A stretch of 64,000 nt of DNA, from NCBI RefSeq assembly GCF_000003815.2, contig NC_049983.1:813137-877136 (forward strand), read 5' to 3'. Source of the stretch: Branchiostoma floridae. Its lineage: Eukaryota > Chordata > Leptocardii > Amphioxiformes > Branchiostomatidae. Position 1 is the stretch's first letter, and the number at the start of each line of letters is the position of its first letter. Below, in pieces: positions 56,226-64,000 of this stretch. The notes under the pieces were generated by a model. It had not been told where the DNA came from. It was given only the letters and a program-made list of their open reading frames with translations, and ran no database searches. The position numbers and the translations under genes are program-made.

Positions 56226-57836
56226 ATGGAAGATTCCAGTCTTGAACGTTTCTGTAAAGAAAAGTGTGCAGCAGGAGATCCTGGAAAGGAGAGTGACAGC
56301 AGGGAGACCCAGACAACAGACATGGGTCTGCAGCAGGAAACGTGTAATGTGAACTTTCCCCAACCTAAAAAAGAATCAACCTCACAGGTACAAAAGAGCA
56401 GAGGTGATGTAAGAAGTACCATAGTCCTTGTACCTTGGTCCTTTATCCCAGTCCAGAGTACGATAATCCCGGCGGTCCAGGCTGTGGGAAGTCATGTGAT
56501 GAAAAACACTGGTGAGAAGCCTTATACGTGTGGGGAAGATGGCTACAGAACTGCCCCAAACGACCAGTTAGCTAAACAGACGAGAACACTCACAGAAGAA
56601 AAACCTTACAAATGTGACCATTGTGATTATTCTGCTGCAGTAAAGTACGCTTTGGTCCAACATCTAAGAAAGCACACTGGTGAGAAACCCTACANNNNNN
56701 NNNNNNNNNNNNNNNNNNNNNNNNNNNNNNNNNNNNNNNNNNNNNNNNNNNNNNNNNNNNNNNNNNNNNNNNNNNNNNNNNNNNNNNNNNNNNNNNNNNN
56801 NNNNNNNNNNNNNNNNNNNNNNNNNNNNNNNNNNNNNNNNNNNNNNNNNNNNNNNNNNNNNNNNNNNNNNNNNNNNNNNNNNNNNNNNNNNNNNNNNNNN
56901 NNNNNNNNNNNNNNNNNNNNNNNNNNNNNNNNNNNNNNNNNNNNNNNNNNNNNNNNNNNNNNNNNNNNNNNNNNNNNNNNNNNNNNNNNNNNNNNNNNNN
57001 NNNNNNNNNNNNNNNNNNNNNNNNNNNNNNNNNNNNNNNNNNNNNNNNNNNNNNNNNNNNNNNNNNNNNNNNNNNNNNNNNNNNNNNNNNNNNNNNNNNN
57101 NNNNNNNNNNNNNNNNNNNNNNNNNNNNNNNNNNNNNNNNNNNNNNNNNNNNNNNNNNNNNNNNNNNNNNNNNNNNNNNNNNNNNNNNNNNNNNNNNNNN
57201 NNNNNNNNNNNNNNNNNNNNNNNNNNNNNNNNNNNNNNNNNNNNNNNNNNTGCAGCAGAAAAATCCACTTTGGATCAACACCTCACTATACACACCGGTG
57301 AGAAACCCTACATGTGTGACAAATGTGGGTACAGGACAGCTAAAAAGTCTTATTTCACCTTTCATATGAAAACCCATACAGGGGTGAAATTGTACAACTG
57401 TGATCTGTGTGACTATTCGACAGCACGGAAATTTCATCTAGACCAACATCTAGCTAGACACACTGGTGAGAAACCCTTCATGTGTGCGGAGTGCGGATTC
57501 AGGACAGCTTTAAAGGCTAACTTATCCCGACATATGAGAACCCACACAGGAGAAAAACCTTACAAATGTGACCAGTGTGACTATTCTGCTGCGCAGAAAG
57601 GTGAATTAGATTACCATGTAGCAAACCACACCGGTGAGAAACCCTACATGTGTGGAGAATGTGATTTCAGAACAAGTCGAAGGCCTTGTTTAACCCGACA
57701 TATGAGAACCCACACAGGAGAAAAACCCTACAAGTGTGACCAGTGCGACTATTCTGCAGCACAGAAAGGCACATTAGACAAACATCGTAAACAACACGCT
57801 TTCAAGAAACCCATGAATATATGTGAGAAGCGTTGA
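56226..57836 (+). CDS. C2H2 zinc-finger protein with alternating finger types
   Basis: This is probably a nuclear DNA-binding protein. I chose ATG 56226 because it follows a splice acceptor (CTCACAG, 56221-56223), although the frame is open further upstream. The first 95 residues are acidic/polar with no finger. Then come a degenerate finger (about 56520-56600, first Cys pair lost), one full finger (about 56607-56690), the gap 56695-57250, a partial finger and six full fingers ending near 57810, joined by TGEKPY linkers (one altered, TGVKLY). Two finger types alternate: MCxxCxxRT and KCDxCDYSAA. The gap leaves the frame intact but does not fit the 84-bp finger period, so its length is only an estimate. 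TGA is at 57834-57836. The target is unknown. Confidence 0.85.
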   Translation: MEDSSLERFCKEKCAAGDPGKESDSRETQTTDMGLQQETCNVNFPQPKKESTSQVQKSRGDVRSTIVLVPWSFIPVQSTIIPAVQAVGSHVMKNTGEKPYTCGEDGYRTAPNDQLAKQTRTLTEEKPYKCDHCDYSAAVKYALVQHLRKHTGEKPYXXXXXXXXXXXXXXXXXXXXXXXXXXXXXXXXXXXXXXXXXXXXXXXXXXXXXXXXXXXXXXXXXXXXXXXXXXXXXXXXXXXXXXXXXXXXXXXXXXXXXXXXXXXXXXXXXXXXXXXXXXXXXXXXXXXXXXXXXXXXXXXXXXXXXXXXXXXXXXXXXXXXXXXXXXXXXXXXXXXXXXXXXXAAEKSTLDQHLTIHTGEKPYMCDKCGYRTAKKSYFTFHMKTHTGVKLYNCDLCDYSTARKFHLDQHLARHTGEKPFMCAECGFRTALKANLSRHMRTHTGEKPYKCDQCDYSAAQKGELDYHVANHTGEKPYMCGECDFRTSRRPCLTRHMRTHTGEKPYKCDQCDYSAAQKGTLDKHRKQHAFKKPMNICEKR

Positions 57837-58424
57837 GTGCAGAACAGCTTAAGTGGCAAACTGAACTGAAAATAGGAGAACTCGTCCATGCAGGAAAACC
57901 TCAAAATTATCCACGTGACTATTTTGCAGCACGAAATGTGTTTCGATAGCAATGGAAATCAGAGCCTGTGCCAGAAAGTAGGGTTTATCTGTGTATACGT
58001 AACCTTCTGTACATAGGTACCGCAACATGGGACAACATGAAAGATAGTTCTACTATTAGGGATATCCAAGTAGAGTATATCCCTCACTGTTGATATCCCT
58101 ATCGAGGCCTGTTATGATCTTCATGTCAAGTATTTAGAAATGTTAACAAGTATGTATAGAGAAGGCACCATGAGTCTATCTAAGATGTTCTCGAGTAAGA
58201 TGATTGTAATCAGACTCAGAATGTTGTAGGCGTTTGAAATGTTACAGTCTGGATTAATCTTAGATACTTAGAGGGAATAATACACAATGTGAGATATCGT
58301 ACCTACGCATTGTGTTCGCACCCCNNNNNNNNNNNNNNNNNNNNNNNNNNNNNNNNNNNNNNNNNNNNNNNNNNNNNNNNNNNNNNNNNNNNNNNNNNNN
58401 NNNNNNNNNNNNNNNNNNNNNNNN

Positions 58425-59119
58425 CGTCGTTGTTGTGGCTTGTACCGGTGTAGCAGCGGCCGGTTGTCCCGATGGATGCGTTGGGTCGGGGTGTCGGGAT
58501 GCGTTGTCGGCAGGTCGCCTCGATAAAGCCGGCGGGTCGGGGTGTTGAGGTGCCGCGGCGACGGCGGCGGGGGCGGTAGAAGGCCTTGAGTGTCTATCGA
58601 AAAATGTATATAAACAACATAGGGGATAAACAACACGGAATATTTTCATCTACTGACTATTACAGAAAACTCGGGGACGTCAAATCATCTTTTTGGTAAG
58701 AAATAACACACCGATCTGTTACTTACGTCTGGGAACGTTGTTCCTCTGGTGGGGGCGCAGAGTCGCGGGATGCCCCGGCCTGTACCGGTGTTAGCCACGG
58801 CCCCTCGCTCTTATCTTGACTCCACCGCACTTCATCTTCGCTCTGCTCGACTGTTTCACCCTCTTGTACATCCACATCCCAGTCTATGTTTTCCAAGTCT
58901 AGCTCTCGCAAGACTTCCCGACGAGTTCTAGTACATGAAAACATTAAAATATTGGTACACAAACGAGTAACACACGTCATCAATCGTTAAAAAGAAAAGA
59001 CGGCTACATAAGAAACTCAACAGAAAGTTTAACACTAAGAAATAATTTAAAACTTACCTCTTGGCGTCTTGGTGACCTCCGTCGTTTGGGGGTCGCCGTT
59101 TTCTTCCGCCAGGCCACAT
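58425..59119 (-). CDS. Unrecognised three-exon gene, 3' end in a gap
   Basis: Minus-strand exons: 59119-59058 (ATG; MWPGGRKRRPPNDGG), 58927-58727 (REVLRELDLENIDWD and an acidic tail) and 58593 into the gap ending at 58424. Donors GTAAGT and acceptors CTAG and ATAG fit, and the phases agree (2, then 2). At least 144 residues: a basic start, an acidic middle and a Pro/Ala/Thr-rich low-complexity third exon. The motif TPVQA occurs once in exon 2 and again in exon 3. No catalytic domain is visible. The basic-acidic start recalls the N-termini of piggyBac-derived proteins, but that is only an impression. It is convergent with the zinc-finger gene. Confidence 0.6.
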
Positions 59120-60298
59120 GTCATAACGCGTCGGGGAACAGGTTTGAATCTACCCGCTAACACGGCGTTTTTATGTCCTTGGGCAAGGTCAGCGCGCGCA
59201 AGTGATTCCTTGACCAATCATATTCGAGATACAGACAACCCATTGTCTACACAGCCAATCACAGCAAAGGACTGATCCCAGACAATTTTCTTGTCACTTG
59301 TTGAGTGAGGCGCTAGTTACACAAACTCTGATTAACGCTACATAAACTTAACTCTGATAATCTTAGTCCATATCACAAACAGTTTTGTTACTAGATTATG
59401 TCCCGACAGGTCATGATTACTGCGTGTTTAATTTATCGCAGAGCTGCTTGCTTATGTAATACTTTTCCATTCATTACTGTTTGAGGATTAACACCCAGCC
59501 TTGGACGACTTTTTTACATACAACTGGATTAGCTCTAATAAATCTTTTAATTTTCACCTTTTAGAGATAGCTTAGCTTAGTCTTATAGTCTTAGCAATAT
59601 TTACATGTTTATCAACGTTATTATCGTACCTGTTACTTCTCATTCACAGACAATTTCTTTAATGCCGTCAGCTCTGAATGAAATACAAAAGTAGCACGGT
59701 TTTAGGACGGAGTTAAAAAGATGATCTAGAAAATGCCAAACATTACGGTTTGATGCGTCCTGCTGACGGTTGTCGCTCTTTTTTCGTCTCCTTATTCTTC
59801 TTGGGTTTTGAAGAGATGTCTTGCGTCGATATTCCGGGTAAAAGATTTGTTTTTACATCCCAAATGTTCCGACGTTCCGCGATCATTGATTCCGACTGTA
59901 TTGGTGACTGCATTTCCCGTGTGCGTTCGTACGCGCGCGCGTGTGTTCACTGTTTCAAACAAGTACGCTGAGTAAGGAAACTTCTAGCTACAACATTGTC
60001 TGTGTCGGGAATAGCGTGATAGGTACAATCAAGACATCGGCGGTGTGTTTGTGTATATAATCATACGAGTGTCAGCCCTAATCAATTTTCTGCCTAATTG
60101 GGATGTAATTCCACTGCCCGTAAATGATCAGACCTATTACGCTGTGTTTGCTTTGTCATATACTAGACAAAGGGGTTTTGTCAAGCTACCGCCACGCATT
60201 GTCTTTTCTTCATGGAAAAGACAACATTTGTAATTAACGCTCGTCTGATCTGTAATTAGACGTCTGTAACCGGCTGTCTGTCGGGTTATCCTCCCAGC
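59120..60298. other. Intergenic region between divergent genes
   Basis: It separates the minus-strand gene starting at 59119 from the plus-strand gene at 60360. Two CCAAT words lie near 59214 and 59254. I see no coding exon. Confidence 0.4.
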
Positions 60299-60334
60299 TT
60301 AATAAAAAGCGCAAACATTTTCTTGAATCATTCA
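60299..60334 (+). promoter_or_regulatory. Histone-type core promoter (TATA-like box and cap site)
   Basis: TTAATAAAAAG (TATA-like) is at 60299-60309. TCATTCA at 60328-60334 matches the PyCATTCPu cap-site consensus known from replication-dependent histone genes, with the expected spacing of about 28 bp. The predicted 5' UTR is about 30 nt. Confidence 0.6.
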
Positions 60335-60359
60335 TCTTTGAACTACTGCTACCCGAGAG

Positions 60360-60692
60360 ATGGCCGCCGCTTACGATAAAGACATCCCCGATGCCCTGAC
60401 CCTAGCGACTCTTGCGATGTACATCGACCACAACTGGCACGGTACAGTACTGATAGAGAACTCTAAGCCGTTAATAAGTGTTCTGACAACTCTGAAGTTG
60501 AAGCTAGAAGCCCTGGGATCCCGGAGCGGTGTCGACTTCAGATTTAAAATGTTCGATGTGCCGATGCTTGGGACGGACTACTTACCGGTGTACGTACAAA
60601 ACAGCGAGGACGTCAGGAACATTCTGGACATTCTCAACAGAGATTTTCCTGAGGTGAAAACCATGGTCCTAGCGCCGGGAAAACACTACTAA
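60360..60692 (+). CDS. Intronless 110-residue non-histone protein in a histone-type gene
   Basis: The ATG at 60360 is in good context (GAGAGATGGCC) and the single exon ends in TAA at 60690. The protein is slightly acidic (about 14 Asp/Glu to 11 Lys/Arg) with one Trp and no histone fold sequence. The N-terminal half looks helical (DALTLATLAMYID, LTTLKLKLEALG) and the C-terminal half has a likely strand (VDFRFKMFDVP) and a helix (DVRNILDILNRDF). There is no signal peptide or membrane segment. I do not recognise the family. It is flanked by a TATA-like box and histone cap-site match upstream and by two histone-type stem-loops 31 and 68 nt after the stop. From histone biology, this suggests S-phase-coupled, poly(A)-less mRNA. 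Whether the protein is chromatin-related is unknown. Confidence 0.75.
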   Translation: MAAAYDKDIPDALTLATLAMYIDHNWHGTVLIENSKPLISVLTTLKLKLEALGSRSGVDFRFKMFDVPMLGTDYLPVYVQNSEDVRNILDILNRDFPEVKTMVLAPGKHY

Positions 60693-60722
60693 GTCAACCC
60701 ATCACGCCGTACGTTAAACCCC

Positions 60723-60738
60723 GGCCCTTCTCAGGGCC
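60723..60738 (+). terminator. Histone-type 3' stem-loop 1
   Basis: GGCCCT-TCTC-AGGGCC is a perfect 6-bp stem with a UYUN loop, followed by ACCCA as in the histone mRNA consensus that SLBP binds. It is preceded by AAACCCC. No purine-rich downstream element follows directly. Confidence 0.85.
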
Positions 60739-60759
60739 ACCCAAATATCACCAAACCCC

Positions 60760-60775
60760 GGCCCTTTTCAGGGCC
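60760..60775 (+). terminator. Histone-type 3' stem-loop 2
   Basis: GGCCCT-TTTC-AGGGCC with CCAAA upstream and ACCCA downstream is a near-perfect match to the replication-dependent histone stem-loop. It arose with loop 1 by a tandem duplication with a period of about 37 bp. Confidence 0.9.
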
Positions 60776-60787
60776 ACCCAAATGTTT

Positions 60788-60796
60788 CAGAAAAGT
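60788..60796 (+). promoter_or_regulatory. Possible histone downstream element
   Basis: CAGAAAAGT, 13 nt after stem-loop 2, resembles the purine-rich element (CAAGAAAGA in sea urchin) that pairs with U7 snRNA. It is a short motif, so this is suggestive only. Confidence 0.5.
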
Positions 60797-60799
60797 GCT

Positions 60800-63700
60800 T
60801 ATCGTTTCACAAAACACATACACATACACACAATTAAATACCTACTAATGAGGATTTACAATTCTTTAATGAATAGTTCTTGTTATCAACACCGATCTAA
60901 TCTTGTTCTTATCCTGTATTAAACTGTTTTGTTACATAATTATATCAATATCACCTCCACCTTGGATCTGAGATGTAAAAATGATATAGTGTAATTAGTA
61001 TTAATCCGATTTACCATTAATCCTACGATAAGCCGATAAGAAGCTAATTATGTCAACACTCCTTAGGGCAGCGACTCCTAGCGGCGGAGTCAGAACTGCA
61101 GTTGGTCTGAACAGACCTGTATTCTACTCACCATGAAAGAGTGATGAACAGATGAATTGTTCAAAATGTAAATGAAGTAACTTGAGAACAGTCACCACAA
61201 GCAATTCTTAACTCCAACACCACATCATTAATCATAAGACGAAACAAAATATTAAGCGAATACATGACTAGAAATGCAGTAAGTTATGTTTAACAAGAAA
61301 CTGACATTAGGCTCACTTATATAATGTAGCTGCTGTATTAAAGTATGGGAGACCTTTTGAAGGTAAAGTTTTTTTCAACACCACAGAAATTTTGTCACTT
61401 ATCTTCAAGGGAAAGTTCCCAATACGTTCACAGGTAGAAAACTTTGAATATGTCAAAAGAACTTCATTTCCTTAAAATGACTTACCAATAGTGAAGATAA
61501 TCACGTGTTACCATTGTTATCCACCAAAGAAGAAACATGATCATGTCAAATGTGACATCGCAAACGGATAATTTTTCTGCTCCCTCGTGTTGGACTGTTT
61601 CTGTTTCAAGACCTTTATAGACGTTTATAGCTAGCTGTGTTCTTCAAATTCCCGNNNNNNNNNNNNNNNNNNNNNNNNNNNNNNNNNNNNNNNNNNNNNN
61701 NNNNNNNNNNNNNNNNNNNNNNNNNNNNNNNNNNNNNNNNNNNNNNNNNNNNNNTGTGTTTAACTAGTTCACTACTGTTACAACCGTGATAGAAACGCCT
61801 TCCCTATAGCTACTGAAGGCTGGGGTTAATTATAATGGCATTACTAAAGGCTGTAAAGGCTGGCGGTGGCGAACACCAGGCTAGTAAACAGCCACCAAGT
61901 CTTGGCAATCATCGCTACCTTCGTATTGGAGTGCACACTACTCAACAGTTATAACGGAGATGTACTTTGAAACGCGCACAGTTGTAGGACCAGTGTTCAA
62001 CCTCAGATCTCAGACTCCTGACCACGTGCGGTCAAGGTCGTAGGACAAAAAGGCGAACTGATTTGCACGCTGACCCAGATACATGTACAGTGCTAGAAAC
62101 TGAAGGCCAGGGCAGTCGTCTGGGGCAGTAGCTTGCTGACCCAGAAAAACGTATACCTTCCTACTGAAGGCCGGGGTTTATAGCCGAAATGGCTTTAAAA
62201 AAATGCTGATTTGCTTACATGGATGACACCCCATGGGAACTCAAAAACTGGTGCGAATTTAGAAAGAAAAGAGTCTGGCTAAAAAAAAAGAGTTGCCTAC
62301 GCCATGACATTTATTGTGACCAGGAAGGATGAATAGCCTGACAAAAATCGCGCTCCTAGCGAGAGATTGTGTAAACACAGGCTAGAAGGGTACACAAATG
62401 GCTAAATACACTGAATACGGCCATTAAGGACCATATATAGAGGACTTTACGGACCAACACAAAACTAGTAAAAGTTTAAATACATCGTACTTCTTTCAAT
62501 TTCGTTCTAAATAAACAAAAAAATGTAATAACGGACAAAATAAAGAGGTACTTCACTAGTTTAATAAGTGCTTGTTCTGTAAACTATTTTTTTATGATAA
62601 ACTTTTTTATTCTATTTTCACCGATGAAAGAGACAAGATATCCAAATCGTACAGGCACAGGTACAGGTACGTAGGTTTAAGAACAGGTCCAGACCTTAAC
62701 CTGTGCCTAAACAAGTTTGGTCAATGGTCTGTAAGTTATAAATGTAGCAAACTGTCTTTTTAGTGCAAAATTGCCATCTTTGTATGAGGATTTAGATATT
62801 TGAACCTCATAAAACGAATTTTCAACTGCAATATTATTACATTTCTCATCCTTGGAATTTACTTGTATTTAGTCTCAAAACGTGGTCTTCAATAGAGATT
62901 TAGTTAGTTTAGGTACAGCTAGGTACACAGATGACGGTCCGGACCTGTACCTAAACGATTTTAAAAGGTACGGTACAGGTAACGTTACGGATATTTAGGT
63001 ACACAGGATCCATCCAAAGCTTCTCGAGCTACGAAGGTCACAGACAAACGACAAATCAAACATAACCTCAGTCTTGGCGAAGCGGCCTTCTATGGTACTT
63101 TATCGGAATCCCCGGATTTTGAGATATCGTTAGTTGCGAAGAGCTAGTGGGTTCACAACGCCTCCTAGCGGAATCTGGACAAATGACATGGCCATTCAGC
63201 CCTCCCTTTTACTAAACATCATTTGTTACCGCAGATTCATCACAATCAAACGTGTCAAAATACTCTTCAAAAGCTACCATCTTCGTTTGAAATTGTATCA
63301 AAATTATATATATAACATAATACAAATAATTACAACAGATATGCATGAATTAAAAAGAAAATTCTTTCGTATTATGGTGAATAATTTTATTGATTCGTTG
63401 TCCATAATTGGCAGGCTATTTGTTTCTGCTCATTCGATAACTCAAATCGGTACACAGAGACATGGAGAAAATTTCTCCTACTTTATAATATTTATTTATA
63501 ACGTAAGCGCATATTAATGTAAGCAAATAAGGCCAAGTTGTACTACATATGGAAGAGGAATTTGAGATGGAACAACAAGACAATGAAGACATCGTTCAAA
63601 ATCAGGAGACAGGCAAGTTTCACCCGGAAAGTTTTAGGGGAGGGGGGCATAGAAATATTGACTTGCAACTCTGAAGAATTGACCGAAGCTCTAAACTATT

Positions 63701-64000
63701 TGGCTGTTTTTTTTCTTCTGTAAAACGCCATGTCATAAATAGGATGCACATGTATAGATATCACAGTTTTATATATGACTGAATGAGCTACTCGGTGAAA
63801 GAATAGGTTGAATCTCCTTGGGTGTGTTGTTTGTTTGAGATATGTTTTTGCAATTTAATTTTGTGGATCAAAGTTCAGATTATGTAACAGGGTGACAGCT
63901 CACTTATGCCAGTATTGCCGTACTACGCATTTATGGTCTTGTTGTTGTTTGTGCTTTTTAACGTGGGCCTAAGTAAAGAAACATATGATATGAGGTTGTT
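60800..64000. other. No gene recognised; repeat fragments
   Basis: 62205-62335 resembles the left part of the Harbinger-type element at 6383 (ATGGATGACA, GGAACTC, then TGGTGCGAA and A-runs). 62650-62720 and 62925-63005 are ACCTG-rich repeats like 311-400. The rest is AT-rich with a 100-N gap at 61655. Confidence 0.45.

Overview
This window looks like nuclear DNA from a cephalochordate (amphioxus, Branchiostoma type). That assignment is an inference. The conserved genes are vertebrate-like but compact, with GT-AG introns of about 0.2-5 kb. The genome is full of small DNA transposons and LINE fragments. A near-identical local duplication and repeated contig ends beside N-gaps suggest a highly heterozygous assembly. 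Gaps lie at 11909-12072, 18190-18289, 21910-22701, 26930-27029, 33338-33437, 37379-37827, 38663-38762, 50184-50492, 53850-54033, 56695-57250, 58325-58424 and 61655-61754.

Layout. 0-5 kb: an exon with 19-residue tandem repeats and an OTU-like C-terminus, then an unrecognised three-exon gene with three CxC motifs. 5-7.7 kb: MITEs and a Harbinger-type element. 8.0-18.2 kb (+): NAA10/ARD1, the catalytic N-terminal acetyltransferase subunit, with one exon apparently hidden in a gap, a one-base deletion in another, and a LINE in its last visible intron. 18.3-23 kb: GC-rich DNA and a 1.9-kb hAT element with perfect 8-bp target duplications. 23.1-30.4 kb (+): PAICS, the bifunctional purine synthesis enzyme, complete except for its first exon. 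31.0-31.6 kb: a foldback element. 33.4-38.7 kb: a tandem duplication with a period of about 3.54 kb. 39-45.5 kb: non-coding, with a triplicated block of about 660 bp and a candidate conserved non-coding element. 45.6-48.4 kb: a broken, 5'-truncated LINE. 49.5-51.7 kb (-): a complete five-exon FHIT gene in 2.2 kb. 52.5-55 kb: nested transposons around a gap. 56.2-57.8 kb (+): a C2H2 zinc-finger gene. 58.4-59.1 kb (-): an unrecognised partial gene. 60.3-60.8 kb (+): a small intronless gene.

The most unusual item is the gene at 60360-60692. It encodes a slightly acidic 110-residue protein that I do not recognise and that is not a histone. Its surroundings are those of a replication-dependent histone gene: a TATA-like box, a match to the histone cap-site consensus about 28 bp downstream, no introns, two tandem histone-type 3' stem-loops (60723-60738 and 60760-60775), and a purine-rich tract after the second. 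This predicts a non-polyadenylated, S-phase-type mRNA for a non-histone protein.

The genes do not form one pathway. NAA10 (protein N-terminal acetylation), PAICS (purine synthesis) and FHIT (dinucleoside polyphosphate hydrolysis) are independent housekeeping genes.
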